Of a stretch of DNA of 64,000 bases, positions 36,747 to 45,115 are shown one piece after another (within the stretch, counting starts at the first letter, position 1; every line of letters begins with the position of its first letter). Under the pieces are notes generated by a model. That model worked only from the letters and a program-made list of their open reading frames with translations, did not search any database and was not told the DNA's origin. The stretch is from Marimonas arenosa. Its GTDB lineage: Bacteria; Pseudomonadota; Alphaproteobacteria; Rhodobacterales; Rhodobacteraceae. The DNA lies in the NCBI RefSeq assembly GCF_030848945.1, contig NZ_JANHAX010000002.1, forward strand, positions 186,001 to 250,000. Direction: 5' to 3'. A program made the translations under genes and the position numbers.

Positions 36747-37163
36747 CTACTCGGAAATTTTCGTGGCGTCCCGCGGCGAGATGCTGGCGAGATAGGCGAG
36801 GATGAAATCCTGCACGGTGCGGTCGGTGATGCCGACATGCCGCATCTTGGTGCCGGGCATGAAGCCCTGGTTGTCTTCCATCCAGGCCCGCAGTGCCGCC
36901 GGTGTCCAGACAATGCCCGAAGCCGAAAGCGCGATGGAGTAGTCGTAGTCGGGATAGGTGCCGGCGCCGCGACCGATCACGTTTTCCAGCGGTGGGCCGT
37001 AGCTGGTGTCGCTGGCGTCGGCGGCGTGACAGCGGCGGCACTCCGCGTCGTAGAACGCCTTGCCAGCCTCGATCTTGATGCGGGTGAAGGTTTCCTCCTG
37101 CGCCGAGGAGGGCCCGGCGAGAGCAGCGGTGGCGAGTGCAGCGGTGAACAGGGTGGTTTTCAT
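36747..37163 (-). CDS. Periplasmic cytochrome c, electron acceptor for the quinoprotein
   Basis: Start ATG 37163; the 138-residue product has a signal peptide (TTLFTAALATAALAGPSSAQ), one heme-binding CRRCH motif and a likely axial Met in MPGTKMRH. It resembles the small cytochromes c that accept electrons from PQQ dehydrogenases (cytochrome c550/XoxG class). It is 237 bp upstream of the dehydrogenase on the same strand, and its own predicted operator lies 93 bp before the start. A longer frame upstream lacks a signal peptide and is rejected. Confidence 0.88.
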   Translation of the reverse strand: MKTTLFTAALATAALAGPSSAQEETFTRIKIEAGKAFYDAECRRCHAADASDTSYGPPLENVIGRGAGTYPDYDYSIALSASGIVWTPAALRAWMEDNQGFMPGTKMRHVGITDRTVQDFILAYLASISPRDATKISE

Positions 37164-37255
37164 CTGGGCCTCCTCGAGGATGTCCGCGCGATCTGGCCCG
37201 GTGCGGCCAGTCTTTCCAAAGGCATAGCAATGCGCCCTGGATTTTTCTTCTGTCC

Positions 37256-37266
37256 TTTGGTCGTAA
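37256..37266 (-). promoter_or_regulatory. Predicted quinoprotein-regulon operator before the cytochrome c gene
   Basis: TTTGGTCGTAA, read on the coding strand as TTACGACCAAA, followed by AGG. It is identical over 11 bp to the pqqA site. GCTATG, a possible -10, starts 34 nt after GACC, the same distance as at pqqA. Confidence 0.6.
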
Positions 37267-37278
37267 GGCGAGCGCGTC

Positions 37279-37815
37279 TCAGAAGACCGGGGCGTATTTC
37301 CAGTTGTCGGCATCCGGCGTGACTTCGTCGAGGTCATAGTCTGCGGCCTGCAGGCGTTTCGCGACGGGCAGGCCGTCGGCGGCGGCTTCATCGACAAGGC
37401 TGCGCCCCAGCGCTTCGTCTCGTGCAACACCGTGGCCGCGCAAAAGGCTGATGCCGTAGTTGAACTTGCCCACCGGGTCGCCGGCCTCGGCCGCGCGGCG
37501 GTCCCAGTCGGCGGCGGCGTCGGGATTGTAGTCGCCCCCGAGCCCGTTGTTGTCGAGCTGGCTCATCCAGGTCATCGCGCCGGTATAACCTGCCTTGGCG
37601 CAGGTTTCGAAAACAGAGCGGGCGTCGCCGTGATCGCCTTTCTTGGTGATCATGTAGCCCATGGCACAGGTCATCATGCCGGTCTCGCCACGTTTGGCCC
37701 GCTCGATTTCCAGCGATAGTGTCATCTCGTCGGGATTGGTGGTGCCGTATTGGCTGAGATCCTCGGCAAGGACCGGTGTGGCGAGAAGTGTCGCGAAAAG
37801 GGCGGTGCGGATCAT
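37279..37815 (-). CDS. Periplasmic Sel1-repeat protein
   Basis: The 178-residue protein has a signal peptide (MIRTALFATLLATPVLA) and Sel1/TPR-like helices: GDHGDARSVFETCAKAGYTG, DPVGKFNYGISLLRGHGVA, RSLVDEAAADGLPVAKRL. Two cysteines (TCAMG, ETCAK) may form a disulfide. Sel1 proteins usually mediate protein contacts. It lies between the cytochrome and the ABC genes of the quinoprotein region and may assist assembly of periplasmic components; this is inference only. Confidence 0.75.
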   Translation of the reverse strand: MIRTALFATLLATPVLAEDLSQYGTTNPDEMTLSLEIERAKRGETGMMTCAMGYMITKKGDHGDARSVFETCAKAGYTGAMTWMSQLDNNGLGGDYNPDAAADWDRRAAEAGDPVGKFNYGISLLRGHGVARDEALGRSLVDEAAADGLPVAKRLQAADYDLDEVTPDADNWKYAPVF

Positions 37816-37948
37816 CGGGAACCTCCTGTTCGAAAAATAGGATAGCAGAAAGGGCGCAGCGGGTCAGGGGAGAATGATCGCGGAGGTGTTGAAGGGTTTT
37901 GGCCTCCGGTCGCCGGAGCCAGCAAAAGCATTGATTAGATACCTTTAC

Positions 37949-38740
37949 TCACCCCTTGCGGCGCAAGAATCCCCGGGCAGGGTCGTAGCCCCAGAGCGCG
38001 AGCGCCAGAAAGAAGAGGCCGGCAAGCACGGTCCAACCCAGCGCCGGCCAGTTGGGTTCGGCATAAAGCGCGAAACGGATCATCTCGACGGCGCGGGTAA
38101 AGGGGTTGGCGGCACAGATGTCGCGCAGAAGCGTCGAGCTTTCGGCCATTTTCCACAAGGGGTAAAGGGCGGTGGAGAGAAAGAACATCGGGAAGATAAC
38201 GAAGTTCATGATGCCCGCGAAATTCTCCAGCTGTTTGATCAGCGAACTGAGCGCAAGGCCTAACGCCCCGAGCATGATGCCGGCGACCACCAGTGCGGGC
38301 AGGACGGCGAGGTAGCCGAGGGTCGGCATCTGGATGCCGTACAGCCAGGCGACAGCGAGAAAGGTGTAGACCTGCAGCACAGAAATCGCGGTTGAGGCGA
38401 CAAGACGGCAGAACAGCAGCCACCAGCGCGGCAGGGGCGAGGTCAGCAGGAGCCGCATCGAGCCCATCTCGCGGTCGTAGACCAGGCTGAGGCTGGACTG
38501 CATGCCGTTGAACAGAAGGATCATGCCACAGAGGCCCGGGACGATGTAGGTCTCGTACTGGATATAGGTTTGGTAGGGTGGGGTGATCGACAGCCCCAGC
38601 GCGGCGCGGAAACCGGCGGCGAAGACCATGAGCCACACGAGCGGACGCACAAGCGCGGCTATGAACCGGCCGCGCTGGCGGACGAAGCGCAGGGCCTCGC
38701 GGGTGACGATGGCGCGAAGGGCGGTGAGCGCGGCGTTCAT
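37949..38740 (-). CDS. PQQ-associated ABC transporter permease
   Basis: The 263-residue protein is an ABC-2 type permease with six hydrophobic segments (LVWLMVFAAGFRAALG, TYIVPGLCGMILLFNGMQSS, LAVLPALVVAGIMLGALGLA, ending FFLALALWGYDP). It matches the permease subfamily found with PQQ alcohol dehydrogenases. Start ATG 38740 is used; an upstream extension has no ribosome-binding site. It pairs with the ATPase at 38787. The cargo is unknown; export across the inner membrane is typical for ABC-2 permeases. Confidence 0.85.
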   Translation of the reverse strand: MNAALTALRAIVTREALRFVRQRGRFIAALVRPLVWLMVFAAGFRAALGLSITPPYQTYIQYETYIVPGLCGMILLFNGMQSSLSLVYDREMGSMRLLLTSPLPRWWLLFCRLVASTAISVLQVYTFLAVAWLYGIQMPTLGYLAVLPALVVAGIMLGALGLALSSLIKQLENFAGIMNFVIFPMFFLSTALYPLWKMAESSTLLRDICAANPFTRAVEMIRFALYAEPNWPALGWTVLAGLFFLALALWGYDPARGFLRRKG

Positions 38741-38786
38741 CGGCAGCCCGGGTGTTCGAGTATTTTTAACAAGATGAACGGGGCCG

Positions 38787-39518
38787 TCATGCCGGCTCCA
38801 TTGTTTGCGCGAGGAAATAGTCCTGCAGCGAGGTTGGACCGCGCAGCGAACCGGCATTGCCGTTCTGCAGCAGGCGGCCCCGGTGCAGGATCAGCAGGCG
38901 GTCGCTGTCTTCGATTTCGTCGGTGAGATGCGTGGCCCAGAGCACGGTGAGGCCGTCGTCGCGCGAGAGCGCGTGGACGTGATCGGTGATCGCGCGGCGC
39001 GCGGCGGCGTCGAGGCCGACGGTTGGTTCATCCAGCAAAAGCACCGAAGGGGAATGGATCAGGCAGCGAGCGATCTCGGTACGGCGGCGATGGCCGCCGT
39101 TGAGGTCGCGGGCGCGCTCCTGAGCGCGGTCGGCCATGTCCAAACGCTCGAGCGCGGCGTCGATCCGCGCACGGGCGCCGCGGCCCGACAGACCATGCAG
39201 CGCGGCAAAATAGGTCAGGTTGCGCATCACCGTGAGGTCGAGATCGAGCGTCGACTGCTGGAACACCACGCCGATCCGGGCCAGCGCGGCGCGGGGGTTT
39301 TTCGAGAGGTTGTGGCCGGCAATTTCGATCACGCCGTCGCGGGTCGTGAAGAGCCGGGTGAGCAAGGAAAACAGCGTCGACTTTCCGGCACCGTTGGGAC
39401 CCAACAGGGCGGCGAACTCGCCGGGGGCGATCGAGAAGCTGACAGTGTCGAGCGCGCGTTTCGACCCGTAGCTGTAGCTGACATTCCGGGCCGAAAGGCC
39501 TGCCGATCGCCCTGTCAC
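38787..39518 (-). CDS. PQQ-associated ABC transporter ATP-binding protein
   Basis: The 243-residue ATPase has Walker A LLGPNGAGKSTLFSLL, the Q-loop GVVFQQSTLDLDLTV, a Walker B with VLLLDEPTVGLDAAARRA, and the H-loop LWATHLTDE. The signature motif is replaced by LNGGHRRRTEIAR, so the usual LSGGQ reads LNGGH, as in this PQQ-linked subfamily. It overlaps the gene at 39515 by 4 bp and serves the permease at 37949. Confidence 0.9.
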   Translation of the reverse strand: MTGRSAGLSARNVSYSYGSKRALDTVSFSIAPGEFAALLGPNGAGKSTLFSLLTRLFTTRDGVIEIAGHNLSKNPRAALARIGVVFQQSTLDLDLTVMRNLTYFAALHGLSGRGARARIDAALERLDMADRAQERARDLNGGHRRRTEIARCLIHSPSVLLLDEPTVGLDAAARRAITDHVHALSRDDGLTVLWATHLTDEIEDSDRLLILHRGRLLQNGNAGSLRGPTSLQDYFLAQTMEPA

Positions 39519-39949
39519 TTGATGGTAATCTCCAGCCGCTGGGTTTCGCCGGTCGAACCCGGCACCTTCATGTAATAGCGGCCGGGTTTGATGGCGACAA
39601 AGCCTATTTCCATCTCGCCTGCCTCATCGAATTCGATGCTATCGAGCCCGAGCGGGCGAATCTCGAGGCCTTCGACGACGATCTCGTCGATCCAGATGGC
39701 ACGGAAGAACTCGGGACCGACCAGCGCCAGTTCCTGGGAGCCGTCGCCCTGGATTTCGAACTCGTAATAGGTGCCGGACTTGAGCACCCACGGGGCGTCG
39801 GCAAGCGGTATGCCGGCGGAGAGGGTGACGGGAGGCAGGTCCTGTTTGTTGCTGGCTGACAGGATGCCCGCGAGGCCAAAGCCGTTGTCGTCATCGGCGA
39901 GGGCGACCGAAGGTAGGGCGAGGGCGGCGACAAGTAGCTGCTTCAGCAT
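39515..39949 (-). CDS. Conserved periplasmic protein of the PQQ ABC cassette
   Basis: The 144-residue product has a signal peptide (MLKQLLVAALALPSVALA) and a beta-rich body: LKSGTYYEFEIQGDGSQELA, LVGPEFFRAIWIDEIVVEGL, FVAIKPGRYYMKVPGST. The last segment has the look of a cupredoxin-like fold but lacks an obvious Cys/His copper site. It sits between the beta-propeller and ABC ATPase genes, so it probably acts with them in the periplasm. I do not recognise a named family. Confidence 0.7.
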   Translation of the reverse strand: MLKQLLVAALALPSVALADDDNGFGLAGILSASNKQDLPPVTLSAGIPLADAPWVLKSGTYYEFEIQGDGSQELALVGPEFFRAIWIDEIVVEGLEIRPLGLDSIEFDEAGEMEIGFVAIKPGRYYMKVPGSTGETQRLEITIK

Positions 39950-39964
39950 GTGGAGATCCTTTGG

Positions 39965-40921
39965 TCAGGGGCGCAAGGCGGCGCCCCAGGGGAAGCGGCC
40001 GACCTTGATGGATTTGATGGCTTTGCGCTTGGCGACGTCGATCACGGTGACATCGCCCGAGACGCCGTTGGTGGTGAAAAGGCGCGACTTGTCGGAATTG
40101 AAGGTCATGTGCCAGACGCGGCGTCCGACAAGGATGTAGTCTTCGACGTCGTATGTTTCGGCATTGACCACGGCGACATGGTTCGACGGTCCGAGCGCGA
40201 CGAAGGCGGTTTTTTCGTCCTCGGTCAGCTCGAAGCCGACCGGCTGTACCCGGTCAGGGTGAACGCCCTTGACCTCAAAGGCGATTTTGGCTTTTTCGGC
40301 TTGGGTCGCGACATCGAAAATGGTGATGGTGCCACCGATTTCGGAACTGACCCACAACTCTTTGCCACCGTGAACGAACTCGGCATGGCGCGGGCGGCTG
40401 TCGACCAGAGTGTTTGCGAAAAGCTCGCGTGTTTCGGTGTCGATCCAGTGCGCCATGTTGGTGGTCTCGGACGTTGTGATGGCGATCTTGCCGTCCGGCG
40501 AGACGGCCATGCCTTCGGGTTCGATACCGACATTGATCTGGGCGATGACGGTCCGGGTCTCAGTGTCGACCACGGTGGTGACCGCATCATCTTCGTTGGC
40601 GATGTAGAGGTGGCGGTCATTGGGGTGCAGGACGAACTGCTCGGGGTCTTCGCCGGAGGGAAGGTCGTGCAGGATCTGGCCGGTCTCCGGGTCCATGACT
40701 TGCACGGTGTCGCTGTCGGAGGCGCAGATGTAGACGCGGGAATAGTCCTTCGAAAAGGTGATGCCGCGGGGGCGTTCGCCAGTGGGTATGGTGCGTGTGA
40801 CCTCAAGCGTGGCGACGTCGATTACACTGATGGTGTCGTCCTTTTCGTTGGTGACCCAGATTTCCTCGGCGGCTAGGGGCGTGGCAAGGGTAAGGGCCAG
40901 CGAGGCGCAGAGGGCTTTCAT
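39965..40921 (-). CDS. PQQ-dependent catabolism-associated beta-propeller protein
   Basis: The 318-residue protein has a signal peptide (MKALCASLALTLATPLA) and seven YVTN-type propeller blades, for example EIWVTNEKDDTISVIDVATL, YICASDSDTVQVMDPETGQI and ELWVSSEIGGTITIFDVATQ. It belongs to the propeller family that accompanies PQQ dehydrogenases and their ABC transporter. Start ATG 40921 has AAGGATC upstream. The hairpin element at 40943-40990 lies just before it. The ligand is unknown. Confidence 0.88.
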   Translation of the reverse strand: MKALCASLALTLATPLAAEEIWVTNEKDDTISVIDVATLEVTRTIPTGERPRGITFSKDYSRVYICASDSDTVQVMDPETGQILHDLPSGEDPEQFVLHPNDRHLYIANEDDAVTTVVDTETRTVIAQINVGIEPEGMAVSPDGKIAITTSETTNMAHWIDTETRELFANTLVDSRPRHAEFVHGGKELWVSSEIGGTITIFDVATQAEKAKIAFEVKGVHPDRVQPVGFELTEDEKTAFVALGPSNHVAVVNAETYDVEDYILVGRRVWHMTFNSDKSRLFTTNGVSGDVTVIDVAKRKAIKSIKVGRFPWGAALRP

Positions 40922-40942
40922 GGCGGTGATCCTTTGGAGGTG

Positions 40943-40990
40943 CCGGAGTGTTTCGAAAATTCCGGTCCGAATTCTTTCGAAGAATTTCGG
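40943..40990. repeat. Bipartite triloop-hairpin element, copy C
   Basis: Hairpins CCGGAGTGTT / AAAATTCCGG (40943-40965, two G-T pairs) and CCGAATTCTT / AAGAATTTCGG (40967-40990, one bulged T), both with TCG triloops and one T between. Sequence and design match copy A at 27161. The element lies in the 91-bp gap between two co-directional genes, 22 bp before the beta-propeller start. Confidence 0.75.
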
Positions 40991-41012
40991 AGGAGCGGTA
41001 CAGACGGGCCGG

Positions 41013-42185
41013 TCATTGGAAGGCCTCGCATCTGGATTCGGGTTCATCCAAACCCAGCGTGTCGAGCTCGGTGCGCTGGTGGAGGAAGCCTTCGACCGGG
41101 GCCTGGATAACGACGGCGCGGTCGGTCACCAGCGGAATCGGCTGCCGCATCTGGCCGTTCCAGGGGCGGAAACTTTGCGGGCGGCCCTTGAAGCCTGCTA
41201 GTTCGAACTGATCGGAGAGGATGAAGGCGCGCAAGCGGGTCGGGTCGTTGGACTCGGTGCGGGTGACGGCTTCGCCCAAGGCGCGGACCGCTGCCCAGGC
41301 GGCGTAGTCGCGCGGGCGCATGTCGCGGCCAGTCAGTTCTTTGAAGCGCGATTGCAACTGGGCTGCGCCCCATTGTTCGACCACGCGACTCCAGGCCACG
41401 GGCACCAGGCCCTCTGAGCCTGCCACCGGGCGGGGCAACCAGGTGTTGTAAGCGATGTAGCGGCCGAAATCGTGGATCTCGTCGGCGACCAGCAGCACGT
41501 CGTGGTCTTTGAAGTCCTGCGTGAAGAGCGGTACCTCCTGGCTGGCGTTGCGGCGCATGTCGGCGTCGAAATCCCATTCCTTCTCGCCGACGATTTTGAG
41601 GCCGAACTTGACGGCCGAGCGACGCAGGGCATGAGCAAATGCCTTGTCCGGCGCATGCGGACCGGTGATCAACGCCAGCCGCACGAAGCGCTTGCGTTGC
41701 AGCGCCTGCATCAACGCATCAGCGCGCATCGCCTCCGACGGTAGGGTGTGAAACAGGTTGGTGCGGCAGTCGGCATCGCGCAGGCGGGTATCAGGTGCCG
41801 CGACGTTGAAAATGAGCGCGCTCGCGGCTTCGGGCAGGTCGGTGATGCGCAGAACGTCCGCTGCCGGCGCGTTGAGGACGAGATAGGGTGAGGCGGTCAG
41901 CGCCGACTTCGCCGCAGCGATCAGGTCACCCCCGGGGGGCACGCTCGCGGTTTGCAGCGCGTAGTTGTGGCCGAGGAAGGCGCCGGTTGTCCTGTTGTCG
42001 CCCAGCCCGAGCCGGGCGCCGTCTTCGCCCAGCGTGTCGGGGATTGGATCAAGGTTCGACAGCACTGGCGGTAACGGCACTTCCTGGTGGAGAAAAGTGA
42101 TGGTCAGGAACAGGTCGGCTCGGGCCGCGCCTGCGAGCAGGCCGACACACAGAAAGAGGGCTGCTTTGATGAGCCTTTTCGGCAC
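41013..42185 (-). CDS. PQQ-associated ABC transporter substrate-binding protein
   Basis: GTG 42185 is chosen because GAGAGGAGAAAA lies just before it; an earlier frame start at 42320 has none. The 390-residue protein has a signal peptide (KAALFLCVGLLAGAARA) and the body of the branched-chain amino-acid binding fold (FVRLALITGPHAPDKAFAHA, VLLVADEIHDFGRYIAYNTW). It matches the binding-protein subfamily linked to PQQ alcohol dehydrogenase systems. With the propeller, the 39515 protein, the ATPase and the permease it forms one operon. Confidence 0.87.
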   Translation of the reverse strand: MPKRLIKAALFLCVGLLAGAARADLFLTITFLHQEVPLPPVLSNLDPIPDTLGEDGARLGLGDNRTTGAFLGHNYALQTASVPPGGDLIAAAKSALTASPYLVLNAPAADVLRITDLPEAASALIFNVAAPDTRLRDADCRTNLFHTLPSEAMRADALMQALQRKRFVRLALITGPHAPDKAFAHALRRSAVKFGLKIVGEKEWDFDADMRRNASQEVPLFTQDFKDHDVLLVADEIHDFGRYIAYNTWLPRPVAGSEGLVPVAWSRVVEQWGAAQLQSRFKELTGRDMRPRDYAAWAAVRALGEAVTRTESNDPTRLRAFILSDQFELAGFKGRPQSFRPWNGQMRQPIPLVTDRAVVIQAPVEGFLHQRTELDTLGLDEPESRCEAFQ

Positions 42186-42243
42186 GTGTTTTCTCCTCTC
42201 TGACGTACAAACTAGGGAGACTTGCCACCTGCCTGCCATTGTA

Positions 42244-42293
42244 CCAAAGTCGAAACCCGCCGGTGCGGGTTCGGATGGAACCAAGGTCGAATA
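42244..42293. promoter_or_regulatory. Two predicted operators in the divergent binding-protein/cytochrome promoter region
   Basis: CCAAAGTCGAAA (42244-42255) lies 59 bp from the binding-protein start on the minus strand, and CCAAGGTCGAATA (42281-42293) lies 60 bp from the cytochrome start on the plus strand. Each divergent transcript thus has its own site at nearly the same distance. The second is identical over 13 bp to the one before coxG at 43976. Confidence 0.6.
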
Positions 42294-42352
42294 CCGGGCC
42301 CGGCCGCGACACGGTATCACCGGGGCAACCGAGAGGATACTGGAGGATGCAG

Positions 42353-43027
42353 ATGTTTGACGCGATGAAAGGCGGCGCGCTGATCATGACTCTGAGCGCA
42401 GGCGTGGCGCTCGCCCACGGGGACGTGGCGCCGCAGCCGGTCAACACCGACGCCCTGCCGAATGTGGGCGAGGAATGGCTGATCGAAAATCCCTATCGCG
42501 CCGAAAAGGTGGGCGAAGAGGTCTGGAAAGCGGCGGTTGCCATCGGCGACTCTGGTTATAACCAGAACTGCGCGCGGTGCCATGGGCTGGGGGCGGTGTC
42601 GGGCGGTTTGGCACCGGACCTGCGCTATCTTGAAGCCGAGGAATATGGCGATGAGTGGTATGCCGAGCGGTTTCGCACGGGCTATACCCAGAACGGGATT
42701 ACCAAGATGCCGGCATTTGGCGAGTTGTTGGGCCAACAGGCTGCCTGGGCGATCCGGACCTATATCGAGACTCGGCCGGATGACGGGGCGCTGGACGATT
42801 TCACCCCGCGGCTGAAAGAGATCCGAGACCAGCTTGCGGCTGGGGCAGGCGACATTGCCGCTTTGAAGGACGAGTTGATGGGGATTGCCGGTAAGATCGA
42901 GACCGCTTCGGGCGCGCCGGTGGCCGATAGCGCCGCCTTCCGGGCGGCCAACCTGATCGCGGGCGACTCGCCGGACGTGAAGGCGGCCGCTGAAGCGCTG
43001 ACTATCGGGCTGTCGGCGGCGCATTGA
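42353..43027 (+). CDS. Cytochrome c-550, PedF-like
   Basis: ATG 42353 is 6 bp after GGAGG; ATG 42347 is too close to it. The 224-residue product has a signal peptide (KGGALIMTLSAGVALAHGD), one heme motif CARCHGLGAVSGGLAPDLRY and a distal Met in ITKMPAFGELLGQQAAWAIR, the layout of cytochrome c-550 PedF found with PQQ dehydrogenases. About 90 extra C-terminal residues (from about 145) are helical and of unknown purpose. It is followed after 16 bp by the MoxJ-like gene. Confidence 0.88.
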   Translation: MFDAMKGGALIMTLSAGVALAHGDVAPQPVNTDALPNVGEEWLIENPYRAEKVGEEVWKAAVAIGDSGYNQNCARCHGLGAVSGGLAPDLRYLEAEEYGDEWYAERFRTGYTQNGITKMPAFGELLGQQAAWAIRTYIETRPDDGALDDFTPRLKEIRDQLAAGAGDIAALKDELMGIAGKIETASGAPVADSAAFRAANLIAGDSPDVKAAAEALTIGLSAAH

Positions 43028-43043
43028 GGAGGGTCGGCACTCG

Positions 43044-43946
43044 ATGACTGCGGTGTTTCGGACGGTAATCGGTGCTCTGCTGTTCGTGGCGGCAGGGGCG
43101 ATGTCGGCCGAGGCGCGCTGTGCCGATCACGTGCCGCAGCCGAAACCCCAGAACGCCAGCCGTGATATCGTCGGTGCAGATCTCGACTCCATCCAGGAGC
43201 GCGGCTGGATAGAGTTTGCGGCCTACGAGGATTTTCCGCCCTGGAGCTGGGAAGAAGGCGGCAAGCTCAGGGGTGTGGATATTGAGATCGGGCGGCTGAT
43301 TGCCGAGGATCTGGGCGTCGAGGCGCGGTTTAACCTGGTGGCGGCCGGTGAAAACCTGGAAGCCGATCTGCGCAACTGGCTGTGGAAGGGGCCGGTGGTA
43401 GGCGGGCGTGTCGCCAACGTGATGCTGCATGTGCCCTATGACAGCAAGTTCGCCTGCCGGGTCGAGCAGGTGGTGTTCACCGGACAGTACCATGTCGAAC
43501 GGGTCGGCATCGCCTATCGCGAGGACGCCTATCCCGAGGACAAGCCGGTGCCGGCCTATTTCCGGTTCGACACGGTAGCCGTGGAAAACGACTCGATTGC
43601 CGATTTCTACCTCGCCGCCTTTCCGGGCGGACAGCTGGCGCGCAACATGCGGCGATACCCGAGCATGGCAGCGGCGATGGCGGGGCTCGCTTCTGGCGAG
43701 ACCAAAGCGGCGATGGGGCCGCTGGCACAGCTGCAGCATGGGCAAAACGATGGGATAGGAGTGCACACACCGCCGCTGCCGGGCTTCGGCTTGGGCCAAT
43801 GGACCGTGGGCGTCGGCGTGCATTTTGCCTATCGCCCGCTGGGCTATGCAGTGGATGACGCGGTCTTCGCGGCTATCCAGGATGGGCGCATGGCAAGGAT
43901 ATTCGCGGATTACGGCGTGAGCTTCTCGCCGCCGAAGCTGCGGTGA
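43044..43946 (+). CDS. Quinoprotein-associated periplasmic binding protein (MoxJ/PedG-like)
   Basis: The 300-residue protein has a signal peptide (TVIGALLFVAAGAMSAEA) and an SBP_bac_3-type fold: IEFAAYEDFPPWSWEEGGKL, RGVDIEIGRLIAEDLGVEAR and a C-terminal RMARIFADYGVSF. This is the MoxJ/XoxJ family, which is not thought to transport solutes but to help activate or mature the PQQ dehydrogenase. In lanthanide systems XoxJ is proposed to open the dehydrogenase for cofactor loading. It is in an operon with the PedF-like cytochrome. Confidence 0.85.
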   Translation: MTAVFRTVIGALLFVAAGAMSAEARCADHVPQPKPQNASRDIVGADLDSIQERGWIEFAAYEDFPPWSWEEGGKLRGVDIEIGRLIAEDLGVEARFNLVAAGENLEADLRNWLWKGPVVGGRVANVMLHVPYDSKFACRVEQVVFTGQYHVERVGIAYREDAYPEDKPVPAYFRFDTVAVENDSIADFYLAAFPGGQLARNMRRYPSMAAAMAGLASGETKAAMGPLAQLQHGQNDGIGVHTPPLPGFGLGQWTVGVGVHFAYRPLGYAVDDAVFAAIQDGRMARIFADYGVSFSPPKLR

Positions 43947-43975
43947 AAACGGATTGAATTTCGGCGGGTCTACAC

Positions 43976-43988
43976 CCAAGGTCGAATA
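43976..43988 (+). promoter_or_regulatory. Predicted quinoprotein-regulon operator before the molybdenum hydroxylase operon
   Basis: CCAAGGTCGAATA, identical to the site at 42281, lies 54 bp before the coxG-like start. GTAGCG, a possible -10, starts 29 nt after the GGTC core, one base from the spacing at the cytochrome promoter (28). It suggests that the molybdenum enzyme belongs to the alcohol-oxidation regulon. Confidence 0.6.
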
Positions 43989-44041
43989 GAAGCAGCGGGC
44001 TGGGCGGCGTAGCGTGGCCCCGATACATGGAGTGACGTGAC

Positions 44042-44566
44042 ATGCACATGAGCGATTCCCGCGAGATTACTGCCGACCGCGAGACGGTGTGGGCGGCACT
44101 TCTGTCGCGCGAGGTGCTGAAGGAATGTGTGCCAGGCTGCCAGGAAATGACCGGTAGCCCTGAAGAAGGCTTCGAGGCTACGGTGGTGCAGAAGGTCGGC
44201 CCGGTGAAGGCTACGTTCAAAGGTGGCGTGACGCTGTCGGACATCATCGACGGTGAGAGCCTGACGTTGACCGGCGAAGGCAAGGGCGGCGCGGCCGGGT
44301 TCGCAAAGGGTGGCGCGAAGGTATCGCTGGCCGATGGCGAGGACGGCAAGACCGTTCTGACCTATGACGTCGATGCCAAGGTGGGCGGCAAGCTGGCCCA
44401 GCTTGGCAGCCGGATCATCGACGGCTTCGCCAAGAAGATGGCGGATCAGTTCTTCACCCGGTTCCAGGAAGCCGTGGAAGGCCCGTCGGAGACGGAGGGT
44501 GGAACGGATGCCCCGGAAGAGGGCGGACAGAAAAAAGGCTGGTTCAAGCGTGTGCTGTCGCGCTGA
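44042..44566 (+). CDS. coxG: CoxG-like SRPBCC protein
   Basis: The 174-residue protein is a CoxG/SRPBCC-family member: REITADRETVWAALLSREVL, KECVPGCQEMTGSPEE and FEATVVQKVGPVKATFKGGV are typical. The C-terminal 35 residues are charged and end in a basic stretch (GWFKRVLSR). CoxG helps recruit the CO dehydrogenase to the membrane in carboxydotrophs; in form II-like clusters the role is less clear. It is first in the operon, before the iron-sulfur, molybdenum and flavin subunits. Confidence 0.85.
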   Translation: MHMSDSREITADRETVWAALLSREVLKECVPGCQEMTGSPEEGFEATVVQKVGPVKATFKGGVTLSDIIDGESLTLTGEGKGGAAGFAKGGAKVSLADGEDGKTVLTYDVDAKVGGKLAQLGSRIIDGFAKKMADQFFTRFQEAVEGPSETEGGTDAPEEGGQKKGWFKRVLSR

Positions 44567-44602
44567 GCCAGTGAGACTTGGATAACTTAAGGGAGGATAA
44601 GG

Positions 44603-45085
<483 letters not shown>

Positions 45086-45115
45086 GCGAAACAGCGATCC
45101 AGGGAGGAGAATGAC

